DNA of 64,000 bases from Streptomyces griseoviridis (GCF_005222485.1 NZ_CP029078.1:8123501-8187500); one strand, 5' to 3'. Positions 53,237-62,267 are shown, counted from the stretch's first letter. The notes: generated by a model from the sequence alone, not told the origin. Program-made: numbers and translations.

Positions 53237-54210
53237 CAACCCCCACCCCGCCGGTCACCCTCGACGACATCCATGACGCCGCCGCCCGCCTGAAAGGCGT
53301 CGCGCACCGCACCCCCGTCCTGCGCTCCCGCACCCTCGACGCCCGGGTCGGCGCCGAGGTCTTCCTCAAGTGCGAGAACCTCCAGCGCATCGGCGCCTTC
53401 AAGTTCCGCGGCGCCTACAACGCGGCCTCCCGGCTCACCCCCGAGCAGCTCTCCCGGGGCATCGCCGCCTACTCCTCGGGCAACCACGCGCAGGCCGTCG
53501 CCCTCTCCGCCCGTGAGCTGGGCACCACCGCCGTCATCGTGATGCCCGAGGACACCCCCCGTTCGAAGCTGGCGGCCACCGTCGGCTACGGCGCGCAGAT
53601 CGTGACCTACGACCGCTACACCGAGAACCGCGCCGATGTCGCCGAAGCCCTCGCCGCCGAGCGCGGCCTGGTGCTCATCCCGCCCTACGAGCATCGCCAC
53701 GTGATGGCGGGGCAGGGCACCGTCGCGCTCGAACTCCTAGAAGAAGTCGGGGAGTTGGACGCCCTGGTGGTACCGGTCGGCGGGGGCGGTCTGATCGCGG
53801 GGAGCGCCACGGCCGCCAAGGGGCTGTACCCGGGTGTCCGGGTGATCGGCGTGGAGCCCGAGGCGGGCGACGACACCCGGCGGTCCCTGGCGGCCGGCCG
53901 GCGCGTCAGCATCAGGGTGCCGCACACCATCGCCGACGGCCAGGCCGCGGAGACGCCGGGCGAGCTGACGTTCTCGGTGAACCGGCGGCTCGTCGACGAC
54001 ATCGTGCTGGTCTCCGACGACGAGATCCGGGACGCGATGCGCTTCGCCTTCGAGCGGCTGAAGACCGTCGTCGAACCGAGCGGCGCCACCCCGCTCGCCG
54101 CCCTGCTCAACGGCCGCACGGGCGCTCCGCCGCGCCGGATAGGCGTGATCCTGTCGGGCGGCAACATCGACACGGCCCGGTTCGCCGGGCTGCTGGGGGA
54201 GGGGGCGTAG
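53233..54210 (+). CDS. PLP-dependent threonine/serine dehydratase-like enzyme
   Basis: A 325-residue fold-type II PLP enzyme. The PLP Lys is in FKFRGAYN near residue 57, SSGNHAQA binds the substrate carboxylate, and the VGGGGLIAG loop binds phosphate. It has no C-terminal ACT regulatory domain, so it is the catabolic/racemase type: threonine or serine dehydratase, serine racemase or hydroxyaspartate lyase are all possible. Coupling to a YheO-type regulator favours a substrate-induced catabolic role (inference). Confidence 0.9.
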   Translation: MTTPTPPVTLDDIHDAAARLKGVAHRTPVLRSRTLDARVGAEVFLKCENLQRIGAFKFRGAYNAASRLTPEQLSRGIAAYSSGNHAQAVALSARELGTTAVIVMPEDTPRSKLAATVGYGAQIVTYDRYTENRADVAEALAAERGLVLIPPYEHRHVMAGQGTVALELLEEVGELDALVVPVGGGGLIAGSATAAKGLYPGVRVIGVEPEAGDDTRRSLAAGRRVSIRVPHTIADGQAAETPGELTFSVNRRLVDDIVLVSDDEIRDAMRFAFERLKTVVEPSGATPLAALLNGRTGAPPRRIGVILSGGNIDTARFAGLLGEGA

Positions 54211-54234
54211 GGCCCGGCCCGCCTTGCCTCTCGG

Positions 54235-54282
54235 AAACCGATCGGTTTACGCTGCTGTCAGTGGGAAACCGATCGGTTTCCC
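54235..54282. promoter_or_regulatory. Twin operators AAACCGATCGGTTT before the SDR gene
   Basis: The 14-bp palindrome AAACCGATCGGTTT (54235-54248) recurs within the 20-bp perfect palindrome 54263-54282. The centres are 31 bp apart (about three helical turns), fitting cooperative binding. The same core lies before the TetR gene at 57509-57522. Confidence 0.75.
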
Positions 54283-54338
54283 CGCCGTGTCGCGTCCCCG
54301 CGGGTGGAGGTCGCGGCCTGTCGAGTCAGGAGAGTCCC

Positions 54339-55040
54339 ATGACAGCCATCGCAGGTTCCGTCGTCCTGGTCACCGGAGGCAGCCGAGGCGTCGGCAAGGC
54401 GCTGGTGAAGGCCCTGTACGAGCGGGGCGCGACGAAGGTGTACGCCACCGCCCGCGACCCGCGCACGGTCACCCACCCCGACGCCGTGCCGCTGGCCCTG
54501 GAGGTCAGCGATCCGGCCTCCGTGGCGGCCGTCGCCGAGCGGGCCCAGGACGTCACCGTCCTCATCAACAACGCGGGAGCGTCCGTCAACGCGAACTTCC
54601 TCGACTCGCCCGTCGACGACGTCCGCCGCGAATTCGAGACCAACTTCTACGGGCCGCTGCTGATGGCCCGCGCCTTCGTCCCGATCATCGAGCGCAACGG
54701 CGGCGGACACCTCCTCAACGTCCACTCCGTGCTGTCCTGGATCGCCTCCTACGGTTCCTACAGCGCCTCCAAGGCCGCCCTGTGGTCCCAGACCAACGCC
54801 CTGCGCCTCGACCTGAAGCCGCGCGGCATCGACGTCACCGGGCTGCACGTCGGCTACGTCGACACCGACATGGCCGCGGGCGTCGACGCCCCCAAGTCCA
54901 CCCCGCGGAGCGTGGCCGAGCAGGCGCTCGACGGCATCGAGGCCGGCGCCTTCGAGGTGCTCGCCGACGAGCTGACCCGGCAGGTGAAGGCCGGTCTCGC
55001 GGGCGACCCGGCCGCACTGTACCCGCAGCTCGCCGCCTGA
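54339..55040 (+). CDS. Short-chain dehydrogenase/reductase
   Basis: A 233-residue classical SDR with the nucleotide motif VTGGSRGVGKAL, NNAG at about 80, catalytic Ser in HSVLSW and the YSASK motif near 146. ATG 54339 follows CAGGAGAG. Two copies of a TetR-type operator lie directly upstream, and the same operator precedes the TetR gene 3 kb away. The stop codon lies inside the first unit of a tandem repeat. Confidence 0.92.
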   Translation: MTAIAGSVVLVTGGSRGVGKALVKALYERGATKVYATARDPRTVTHPDAVPLALEVSDPASVAAVAERAQDVTVLINNAGASVNANFLDSPVDDVRREFETNFYGPLLMARAFVPIIERNGGGHLLNVHSVLSWIASYGSYSASKAALWSQTNALRLDLKPRGIDVTGLHVGYVDTDMAAGVDAPKSTPRSVAEQALDGIEAGAFEVLADELTRQVKAGLAGDPAALYPQLAA

Positions 55041-55169
55041 CCGGCTCTGACCGGCTGACCGGCCGGCCGCCTGACCGGCTCTGACCGGCTGACCGGCCGG
55101 CCGCCTGACCGGCTCTGACCGCCTGACCGGCTGGCCGCCTGACTGGATGACCGGCTGACCGGCTGGCCG
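55036..55169. repeat. 34-bp GC-rich tandem repeat, four units
   Basis: Units begin at 55036, 55070, 55104 and 55138 (last one 32 bp). The first two are identical; the others have diverged. Each contains CTGACCGGC and GGCCGGCC, so hairpins are possible. It fills the gap between the convergent SDR and VWA genes and includes the SDR stop codon. Confidence 0.88.
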
Positions 55170-55203
55170 CCGGGCGATCCGGTGTTTGTGGACGCGCCCG
55201 GCC

Positions 55204-56559
55204 TCAGACCGGCAGCAGGCGGGAGATCAGCGCCCCGAGCTGCCGGGCGTCACGGCACTCGCGCATCTCGGCGGTCTCCGCGTAGGCGGGCGCCTCGGAG
55301 TCGCCCGTGCCCCACCGCTCGCGCGGCTCCGGGTTCAACCAGTAGACGCGGCGGGCCCGTTCGGTGATCCAGCGGAGCGCCGGAAGGTTCGGGTCGCTCC
55401 TGTTCGTCCGGGCGTCGCCCAGCACGAACACCGTGGTCCGCGGGCCGACCGCGTCGCCGTACCGCTCCACGAACTCGCCCAGCGCCGCGCCGTAGTCGCT
55501 GCTGCCGTGGTGGGAGGTGAGGGACGCCTCCGCGTCGATGCGGGCGCCGAGGCCCTCCGGGTCGGCCGCGCCGTGCACGAGGAGTCCGGTCACCTCGTCC
55601 ACCCGGTTGACGAAGGCGAACACCCGCACCTTGCTGAACTGGTCGTGCAGCGCCTGCACCAGCAGCATCGTGAAGTCGGAGAACCCGGCCACCGAGCCCG
55701 ACACATCGCAGAGCAGGACCAGTTCGGGCCGGGCCGGACGGCGGCGGCGCAGCACCGGCCTGACGGGCACCCCGCCCGTCGAGAGGGAGGCGCGCAGCGT
55801 GCGCCGCAGATCGATCGAGCCCCGGGCGGCCCGCCGTCGGCGCGCCGCCAGCCGGGTGGCGAGCTTGCGGGCCAGCGGCCGCACCGTCCTGCGCAGCTCG
55901 GCGAGTTGGGTCGCGCCGGCCGACAGGAAGTCCACCCGGTCCGCGGTGGGGGCGACCGCGCGCCGGGCGATCTCGTCCCGTCCGCGCCGCTCGGCGACCC
56001 GGCGCCGCGCCTCCGAGGCCACCAGGCCCCTGAACTCCGCGATGCGGCGCCTGACTTCGTCGCCGACGAGCCGTCCGTCGAACCCGGCGCCGCCGCCCCT
56101 GGCCCGGACGTCGTCCCGCACCCGCGCGAACAGCGTCTGCGGACGCAGCCGGTCGAGCGTCTGGTACGACGACCAGCCGTCCGTGCCGGACGGGGAGCCG
56201 TAGCCGCCGAACCCGTCGACGGCCTCCGCCGCCAGCCGTCCCAGCAGGGCGGTGTCGTTGTCGGCGAGCGCCGCCGCCAGCCTCTCCCGCAGGTCGTCCC
56301 GGTCGGCCGGGCGGGTGCCGGGTCCGCCGACGCCGGCCGGGAAGTACAGGTCGAAGACCGGGTCGAACACCGGCCGTTGGGCCTGGCCGTGCAGCAGCGT
56401 CGCCGCCAGCCCCTCGCGCAGCGTCTCGCGGTCGGTAAGACCCAGCGCGTCCACCGCGCGGGCCGCGTCCACCGTCTCGCCGGTCCCGATCCGCATCCCG
56501 TGCGCGCGCAGCGCCCCGACGAGCGAGGTCAGCCGCTCGGTGACTCCCGGGGCGGTCAC
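55204..56559 (-). CDS. VWA-domain protein, CoxE-like
   Basis: A 451-residue protein with a C-terminal von Willebrand A domain carrying the MIDAS start CDVSGSVAGFS (about 280) and a later Asp-Thr site. The Arg-rich middle (LAARRRRAARGSIDLRRTLRA) and N-terminal helical domain match CoxE-like VWA proteins that partner with MoxR AAA+ ATPases in metalloenzyme assembly. GTG start overlaps the moxR-like stop (GTGA), supporting a functional pair. No CO dehydrogenase genes are near, so the client is unknown. Confidence 0.88.
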   Translation of the reverse strand: MTAPGVTERLTSLVGALRAHGMRIGTGETVDAARAVDALGLTDRETLREGLAATLLHGQAQRPVFDPVFDLYFPAGVGGPGTRPADRDDLRERLAAALADNDTALLGRLAAEAVDGFGGYGSPSGTDGWSSYQTLDRLRPQTLFARVRDDVRARGGGAGFDGRLVGDEVRRRIAEFRGLVASEARRRVAERRGRDEIARRAVAPTADRVDFLSAGATQLAELRRTVRPLARKLATRLAARRRRAARGSIDLRRTLRASLSTGGVPVRPVLRRRRPARPELVLLCDVSGSVAGFSDFTMLLVQALHDQFSKVRVFAFVNRVDEVTGLLVHGAADPEGLGARIDAEASLTSHHGSSDYGAALGEFVERYGDAVGPRTTVFVLGDARTNRSDPNLPALRWITERARRVYWLNPEPRERWGTGDSEAPAYAETAEMRECRDARQLGALISRLLPV

Positions 56560-57443
56560 ACGGCGTCCAGGTCCAGCTTGGCGGTCGCCCTCAGGACGTC
56601 GTCCTGGTGTTTGAGCAGGACGCCGAGGGTGTCCCTGACCAGGGTCTCGTCCAGGGTGTCGGCGCCCAGCGCCAGCAGGGTGCGCGCCCAGTCGATGGTC
56701 TCCGACACCGACGGCACCTTGCGCAGCTCCATCGCCCGCAGCGCGCCCACCACCCGGACCACCGAGGCGGCCAGCGCCCCGTCGAGATCGGGCACCTTCA
56801 GGCGGACGATCGCGCGCTCCAACTCCTCGTCGGGGAAGCCGATGTGCAGGAAGAGGCAGCGGCGGCGCAGCGCCTCGGAGAGTTCCCTGCTGGCGTTGGA
56901 GGTGAGGACCACGAAGGGGCGCCGGGTCGCGGTGACCGTGCCGAGTTCGGGGACGGTCACCTGGAAGTCGCTGAGCACTTCGAGGAGCAGCCCCTCGACC
57001 TCGACGTCCGCCTTGTCGGTCTCGTCGATCAGCAGGACCTTGGGGTCGTCGCCGCGGATCGCGGTGAGCAGCGGGCGCGGGAGGAGGAACTCCTCGCTGA
57101 AGATGTCCGTGCGGGCGTCGTCCCACGTCTCGTCGCGTCCCGCGCTGATGCGCAGCAGCTGCTTGGCGTGGTTCCACTCGTACAGCGCCCGCGACTCGTC
57201 GACGCCCTCGTAGCACTGCAACCGCACCAGACGGGCCCCGGCCACCTCGGCGACGGCCTTCGCCAGCTCGGTCTTGCCGACCCCCGCGGGCCCCTCCACC
57301 AGCAGCGGCTTGCCCAGCCGGTCGGCGAGGAAGACCGTCGTCGCGACGGCGGGCGAGGCCAGATAGCCGGTCCCGGCGAGCCGCGCGGACACGTCGTCGA
57401 CGGAGTGGAACAGCAACGGGTCCTCCTGCGGGTCGATGGGCAC
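56556..57443 (-). CDS. MoxR-family AAA+ ATPase
   Basis: A 295-residue ATPase with Walker A GPAGVGKTE near 53-61, Walker B LLIDETDKAD near 134-143, sensor TSNASRELSEALRRR and arginine-finger region. MoxR chaperones work with a VWA partner, encoded immediately downstream with GTGA overlap. Start GTG 57443. The divergent TetR gene is 112 bases away, with an operator between, so it may be co-regulated. Confidence 0.92.
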   Translation of the reverse strand: MPIDPQEDPLLFHSVDDVSARLAGTGYLASPAVATTVFLADRLGKPLLVEGPAGVGKTELAKAVAEVAGARLVRLQCYEGVDESRALYEWNHAKQLLRISAGRDETWDDARTDIFSEEFLLPRPLLTAIRGDDPKVLLIDETDKADVEVEGLLLEVLSDFQVTVPELGTVTATRRPFVVLTSNASRELSEALRRRCLFLHIGFPDEELERAIVRLKVPDLDGALAASVVRVVGALRAMELRKVPSVSETIDWARTLLALGADTLDETLVRDTLGVLLKHQDDVLRATAKLDLDAV

Positions 57444-57508
57444 GTCGAGGGCTGGCCAAGCGCTTGGTCAGCCACTCTGCCACAGGCTCCCGCGCCGGTG
57501 CAGCCGGT

Positions 57509-57522
57509 ATACCGATCGGTTT
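57509..57522. promoter_or_regulatory. TetR operator ATACCGATCGGTTT between moxR-like and tetR genes
   Basis: It matches the SDR-upstream palindrome AAACCGATCGGTTT at 13 of 14 positions and lies 33 bases before the TetR ATG. This points to autoregulation. Confidence 0.75.
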
Positions 57523-57555
57523 TCCCCATCGGCGCGACGGAGGTAGCCTCGCGGT

Positions 57556-58164
57556 ATGGCCACGACAGACAAGGCGTCCACGCGGGACCGGCTGCTCGAC
57601 GCGGCGACCGAACTCTTCTACCGCGACGGCGTCTCCATCGGCGTCGAGACGCTGTGCCGGACGGCGGGCGTCTCGAAACGCTCGATGTACCAGCTGTTCG
57701 CCGGCAAGGACGAGGTGCTCGCGGCGAGCCTGGAACGGCGCGCGCCCGGCTACGCGGCGCAGCTCGCGCCGGGGCCCGAGGACGCGGGCACCCCGCGCGA
57801 ACGGATCCTGTACGTCTTCCAACGGGCCGAGGCGCTGTCGACCGCGCCCGGCTACCGGGGCTGCCCCTACCTGGCCGCCCTGGTCGAGCTGAAGGACCCC
57901 GCGCACCCGGCGAGCGCGGTCGCGCGCGAGGCCAAACAGCGCCTCCAGGACGCCTTCCGCGTCCAGGCGGAGCTGGGCGGCGCCGACGACCCCGCGTTCC
58001 TCGCCAGGCAGCTGATGCTGATCTTCGACGGCGCGAGCGCCCGCGCGGGCGCGGGCATCGAGACCCTGCCCGGCCTGACGGCGACGACGGCGGCGGCCCT
58101 GCTGGACGCGGGAGGCATGCGCCGGCCGACCGGGCAGGGGGAGCCGGGGGAGCCGCCGGCGTAA
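57556..58164 (+). CDS. TetR-family transcriptional regulator
   Basis: A 202-residue repressor with a helix-turn-helix at about 28-50 (SIGVETLCRTAGVSKRSMYQLFAGKDEVL) and a ligand domain with GCPYLAALVEL. ATG 57556 follows GGAGG at slightly long spacing. An operator core lies upstream and is shared by the SDR gene at 54339, its probable target. The C-terminal tail is Gly/Pro-rich. Confidence 0.9.
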   Translation: MATTDKASTRDRLLDAATELFYRDGVSIGVETLCRTAGVSKRSMYQLFAGKDEVLAASLERRAPGYAAQLAPGPEDAGTPRERILYVFQRAEALSTAPGYRGCPYLAALVELKDPAHPASAVAREAKQRLQDAFRVQAELGGADDPAFLARQLMLIFDGASARAGAGIETLPGLTATTAAALLDAGGMRRPTGQGEPGEPPA

Positions 58165-58208
58165 CGGGTGGGGGAGCGGCCGGTGTAACGGGGGTGGGGG
58201 AGCGGCCG

Positions 58209-58613
58209 GTTCAGCGGTGAGACGGGGGGATTCGGACAGCGGCGGGGTGGGGCGGGCAGCCGTACAGCGGTGAGGCGGGCGGGCGGCCGTACAGCGACGA
58301 GGTGGGGCGTGCAGCCGTACAGCGGTGAGGCGCCCTGGCGGCCGTACAGCGGTGAGGCGGCCTGGCAGTAGTACAGCAGGGGGCGCGCGGGCAGCCGTAC
58401 AACGGTGAGGCGGGCGGGCGGCCCTACAGCGACGAGGTGAGGCGGGCGGCCGTACAGCGGTGAGGCGCCCTGGCAGTCGTACAGCGGCGGGGTGGGGGGC
58501 AGGCAGCCGTACAGCGGAGCAGGGGCGAGCAGTCGTACGACGGTGGGGCGGGCGAGCAGTCGTACGACGGTGCTGCGGGGCGAGCAGTCGTAGAGCGGCG
58601 GCGCGCGGGCAGG
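58209..58613. repeat. 27-bp tandem repeat array, 13-15 degenerate units
   Basis: Units start with CGTACAGCGGTGAGGCG or variants at 58261, 58288, 58316, 58343, 58370, 58396, 58423, 58451, 58478, 58508, 58534, 58561 and 58589, with two weaker units before. Spacing is 26-30 bases, mostly 27-28. It occupies most of the 621-base gap 58165-58785 between tetR and the transporter. Frames through it on either strand are repeat translations without ribosome sites, so I treat it as non-coding. Confidence 0.88.
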
Positions 58614-58785
58614 GGCCGTTCGGGTGCCCGGCCCGGTGTGCCTCGCCGGTGTCGCCACCCGGGCTCCCGCGACCTCCCGCAGCCCCCCGCGGCCCCCCGC
58701 GCAACGCTCCGCCGCCCCTTCGTCAGACCCCCGTACGGGTCACCACAACGCGGCGTTCCCGGCGCGGGGACGGTGCAATGGACCC

Positions 58786-59466
58786 GTGACCGCGCCCCCG
58801 GACGACTGCCTCGCCCGCAATGACTGGATCTGTGGCGCGTACCTGACCACCCGCAAGCAGATCCTCCTCGACGCCGTCGTCCAGCACCTCCAGCTCACCG
58901 TGGCCGCCGTCCTCATCGGGCTCGCGCTCGCCCTCCCGCTCGCGGTGCTCGCGCGCCGCTGGCGCTGGGCGTCGGGGCCCGTGCTCGCCGTCACGACGAT
59001 CCTCTACACGATCCCCTCCCTCGCGATGTTCTCGCTGCTCCTGCCCGTGTACGGGCTCTCCGCGAGCCTCGTCGTCGCCGGGCTCGTGCTGTACTCGCTG
59101 ACCCTGCTGGTCCGCAACATCCTCGCCGGGCTGCGCGCCGTCCCCGAGGAGACCCGGCAGGCCGCCCGCGGCCTCGGCTACGGGCCCGTCCGGCTGCTGC
59201 TCACCGTCGAACTCCCGCTCGCCCTGCCCGCCGCCATGGCCGGACTGCGCATCGCCACCGTCTCCGCGGTCTCCCTGGTCACGGTCGGCGCGATCGTCGG
59301 ATTCGGCGGCCTCGGCAACCTCATCTACGCCGGGATGAACACCTACTTCAAGGCGCAGGTGCTGACCGCGTCGGTGCTGTGCGTGGTCATCGCCGTCGTC
59401 GCCGACGTGCTGCTCCTCGGCGTGCAGCGGCTGCTCACCCCGTGGACGAGGGCGGCCCGCGGATGA
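58786..59466 (+). CDS. Osmoprotectant ABC transporter permease (OpuCB/D type), first
   Basis: A 226-residue permease with about six spans and the conserved EAA-type loop (EETRQAARGLGYGPVRLLLTVELPLALP). The N-terminus CLARNDWICGAYL is typical of glycine-betaine/choline permeases. GTG 58786 is chosen because the ATG seven bases earlier runs into a stop. It overlaps the second permease by ATGA. Confidence 0.9.
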   Translation: MTAPPDDCLARNDWICGAYLTTRKQILLDAVVQHLQLTVAAVLIGLALALPLAVLARRWRWASGPVLAVTTILYTIPSLAMFSLLLPVYGLSASLVVAGLVLYSLTLLVRNILAGLRAVPEETRQAARGLGYGPVRLLLTVELPLALPAAMAGLRIATVSAVSLVTVGAIVGFGGLGNLIYAGMNTYFKAQVLTASVLCVVIAVVADVLLLGVQRLLTPWTRAARG

Positions 59467-60134
59467 CGACCCTCACCGACGCCTGGCACTGGCTCACCGA
59501 CCCCGCGAACTGGTCGGGCGACAACGGCATCGCGCACCGGCTCCTCCAGCACTTCGTCCTCACCGTCGTCTGCCTGGTCATCAGCTGCCTGATCGCGCTG
59601 CCCGTCGCGCTCGTCCTCGGCCACCTCGGCAAGGGCGGCGCCCTCGCGGTCAACCTCTCCAACATCGGCCGCGCGGTCCCCACCTTCGCCGTCCTGGTCC
59701 TCCTGCTGCTGACCCCGGTGGGGAGTTGGGGCGAGGGCCCGACCGTGGTCGCGCTGGTGCTGTTCGCCGTGCCGCCGCTGCTCACCAACGCCTACGTCGG
59801 CATGCGCGAGGTCGACCGGGACGTCGTCCAGGCCGCCCGGGGCATGGGCATGACCGGACGGCAGACGCTGCTGCGGGTGGAACTGCCCCTGGCCCTCCCG
59901 CTCATCATGAACGGCGTCCGGATCGCCGCCGTCCAACTCGTCGCGACGGCGACCATCGCCGCGCTGGCCGGCGGCGGCGGGCTCGGCCGGATCATCACGG
60001 CCGGGTTCAACCTCGCCAGCACCCCGCAGGTCGTGGCGGGCGCGGTGCTGGTCGCCGCGTTCGCCCTGGTCGTCGAGGCGGTCTTCGAGACGGTGGAGCG
60101 GCTCGCGCCGCGCTGGGCCAGGGCGGCGCGGTGA
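59463..60134 (+). CDS. Osmoprotectant ABC transporter permease, second
   Basis: A 223-residue permease with similar topology and EAA loop (DVVQAARGMGMTGRQTLLRVELPLALP). Two distinct permeases per system match the OpuC arrangement, in which they form a heterodimer with the ATPase and a lipoprotein binding protein. It starts with ATG overlapping the first permease stop and overlaps the binding-protein start by GTGA. Confidence 0.92.
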   Translation: MTTLTDAWHWLTDPANWSGDNGIAHRLLQHFVLTVVCLVISCLIALPVALVLGHLGKGGALAVNLSNIGRAVPTFAVLVLLLLTPVGSWGEGPTVVALVLFAVPPLLTNAYVGMREVDRDVVQAARGMGMTGRQTLLRVELPLALPLIMNGVRIAAVQLVATATIAALAGGGGLGRIITAGFNLASTPQVVAGAVLVAAFALVVEAVFETVERLAPRWARAAR

Positions 60135-61066
60135 GACGGCTCCTCGCCGCCGCGGGCGCGCTGCTGCTCGCGGGCTGCTCCAGCGGCCCCTCGCTGGAAA
60201 GCCGCGGCGAGGTCACCGCCCCGCCCGGCGACAGCCACCACCTCGTCGTCGGCTCCGCCGGATTCACCGAGAGCGACCTGCTCGCCCAGATGTACGCCCA
60301 ACTCCTCGACCACGCCGGGTACAAGACGTCCGTGCTGACCGTCGCCAACCGCGAACTGTACGAACCCGCCCTGGAATCTGGGCAGATCGACGTCGTCCCC
60401 GAATACGCGGCCACCTTCGCCGACTGGCTCAACGCCAAGGCCAACGGCGCCGACGCGCCCCCGGTCGGCTCGCCCGACCTCGCCACCACGATGACCGCCC
60501 TGCGTCGCCTGGCCACCCCGCGCGGCCTCACCGTCCTGCCGCCCGGCCGGGCCGTCGACCAGAACGCCTTCGCGGTGAGCGCCTCCTACGCCCGCCAACA
60601 CCATCTCAAGACCCTGAGCGACCTCGGCCGCTCCGGGCTCGGGGTGCGGCTCGCCGCGGGTGACGAGTGCGTCCAACGGCCATACTGCGAGCCCGGGTTG
60701 AGGAAGACCTACGGCATCGACATCACCGCCGTCGACCCCAAGGGCGTCGGCACCACCCCGGCCAAACGGGCCGTCCAGAGCGGCCAGGACCAGATGGTCC
60801 TCACCACCACGACGGACGCCACCCTCTCCCAGTTCGGCCTGGTCATCCTCGCCGACGACAAGCACCTCCAGAACGCCGACTACGTCGTCCCCGTCGTCAA
60901 CCGCTCCCGGGCCGGCGGCCCCGGCGCCACCAAGGCGCTCGGCAAGCTCAACGACGTCCTCACCACCGCCGACCTTGCCTCCCTCAACGAACAGGTCGAC
61001 AGCTGGCGCCGACTGGCCCAGGACGTGGCCCGCACCTACCTGAAGGACAAGAAACTCATCGACTGA
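60131..61066 (+). CDS. Osmoprotectant ABC transporter substrate-binding lipoprotein
   Basis: A 311-residue protein with a lipoprotein signal (lipobox LAGC at residues 13-16) and an OpuAC-type binding domain (VVGSAGFTESDLLAQMYAQLL; PEYAATF). Members bind glycine betaine, choline or carnitine via an aromatic cage; the exact ligand is not deducible. Two Cys in ECVQRPYCEPG may form a disulfide. It ends 9 bases from the convergent ATPase gene. Confidence 0.92.
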   Translation: MRRLLAAAGALLLAGCSSGPSLESRGEVTAPPGDSHHLVVGSAGFTESDLLAQMYAQLLDHAGYKTSVLTVANRELYEPALESGQIDVVPEYAATFADWLNAKANGADAPPVGSPDLATTMTALRRLATPRGLTVLPPGRAVDQNAFAVSASYARQHHLKTLSDLGRSGLGVRLAAGDECVQRPYCEPGLRKTYGIDITAVDPKGVGTTPAKRAVQSGQDQMVLTTTTDATLSQFGLVILADDKHLQNADYVVPVVNRSRAGGPGATKALGKLNDVLTTADLASLNEQVDSWRRLAQDVARTYLKDKKLID

Positions 61067-61075
61067 GCGGGGCCG

Positions 61076-62230
61076 TCAGGCGTCGGACACCGAGTCGAAC
61101 GACACCTCGGTCCGCGGCACGCCCTGCGCGTCCGCGTCCACCGACCGGCGCAGCGCCTCGTGCAGCTTCGCCGGGGTCAGCACCCCCAGGAACCGGGCGT
61201 CGTCCAGCACCGCGACCCAACCGGCGTCGTGCTGGAGCATCACGCCGAACGCCTGCTTCAGCGGCGCCCCGACCGGCACCCACGCCTGCATCCGGTGCGC
61301 CAGGTCGCCGACCGTGCCGCCCGCGCCGAGGTCGTCGAGGCCGACCCAGCCGTGCAGATCGTCCCGTTCGTCCAGGACGACGGCCCAGCGCGCGCCCCCT
61401 GCCCGCAGCCTGCGGGCCGCGTCCGCGGCCGGCTCGGCGGGCCTGGCGACCGGCGGCTGCTCCAGGTCGTCCACCTCGATGTCCGTCACGGACAGCCGCT
61501 TCAGACCGCGGTCCGCGCCCACGAACCCGGCGACGTACGGCGTCGCCGGGGTGCCGAGCACCGCGCCCGGGGTGTCGAACTGCTCGATCCGGCCCTCCCC
61601 GTAGACGGCGATCCGGTCGCCGAGCCGGACGGCCTCCTCGATGTCGTGGGTGACCAGCAGCACCGTCTTGCGCACGGCGGCCTGCATCCGCAGGAACTCG
61701 TCCTGCAACTGCTCCCGCACCACCGGGTCCACCGCGCCGAACGGCTCGTCCATCAGCAGCACGGGCGGATCGGCGGCCAGCGCCCGCGCCACCCCCACCC
61801 GCTGCCGCTGGCCCCCCGACAGCTGGTCCGGGTAGCGCGGCCCGTACTGGTGGGGGTCGAGGCCCACCAGATCGAGCAGTTCGGCGGCGCGGGCACGGGC
61901 CTTGGCGCGCTTCCAGCCCAGCAGCGCGGGCACGGTCGCCGTGTTGTCCAGGACCGTGCGGTGCGGGAAGAGACCGACCTGCTGGATGACGTACCCGATG
62001 CGGCGGCGCAGCCGGACCGGGTCGACGGTGGCGATGTCCTCGCCGTCGACGAAGATCCGCCCCGAGGTGGGCTCGATGAGCCGGTTCACCATCATCATGG
62101 TGGTCGTCTTGCCGCAGCCGGACGGCCCGACGAGGGTGACCAGCTCGCCTTCGGCCACTTCGAGGCTCAGGTCGTCCACCGCCGTGGTGCCGTCCGGGTA
62201 CCGCTTGGTGACCTGCTCGAACCGGATCAT
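61076..62230 (-). CDS. Osmoprotectant ABC transporter ATPase with CBS pair (OpuCA type)
   Basis: A 384-residue ATPase: Walker A GPSGCGKTT, signature LSGGQRQR, Walker B LLMDEPFGAVD, and a C-terminal CBS-domain pair (about 270-370) that senses ionic strength in related systems. It is encoded on the opposite strand, converging with the permease/binding-protein operon, so the system has two transcripts. ATG 62230 gives the usual MIRFEQVTKRYPDG start; an in-frame GTG at 62239 is possible. Confidence 0.92.
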   Translation of the reverse strand: MIRFEQVTKRYPDGTTAVDDLSLEVAEGELVTLVGPSGCGKTTTMMMVNRLIEPTSGRIFVDGEDIATVDPVRLRRRIGYVIQQVGLFPHRTVLDNTATVPALLGWKRAKARARAAELLDLVGLDPHQYGPRYPDQLSGGQRQRVGVARALAADPPVLLMDEPFGAVDPVVREQLQDEFLRMQAAVRKTVLLVTHDIEEAVRLGDRIAVYGEGRIEQFDTPGAVLGTPATPYVAGFVGADRGLKRLSVTDIEVDDLEQPPVARPAEPAADAARRLRAGGARWAVVLDERDDLHGWVGLDDLGAGGTVGDLAHRMQAWVPVGAPLKQAFGVMLQHDAGWVAVLDDARFLGVLTPAKLHEALRRSVDADAQGVPRTEVSFDSVSDA

Positions 62231-62267
62231 GCCTGTCACGCTAGTCGCGAGGCGGCCACCGCGCTCC

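Noticed and set aside
55204..57443. Carbon monoxide dehydrogenase locus
   Set aside because: Only MoxR and CoxE-like proteins are present; no coxL, coxM, coxS or molybdenum cofactor genes are found.
58209..58613. CRISPR array
   Set aside because: Units are contiguous and degenerate with no unique spacers, and no cas genes are near.
57867..58658. Open frames on the minus strand through the 27-bp repeat array giving PLYG/TVVRL repeat proteins
   Set aside because: They exist only because the repeat unit lacks stops in GC-rich DNA. There is no ribosome site, the frame runs antisense into the TetR gene, and the repeats drift in length out of frame.
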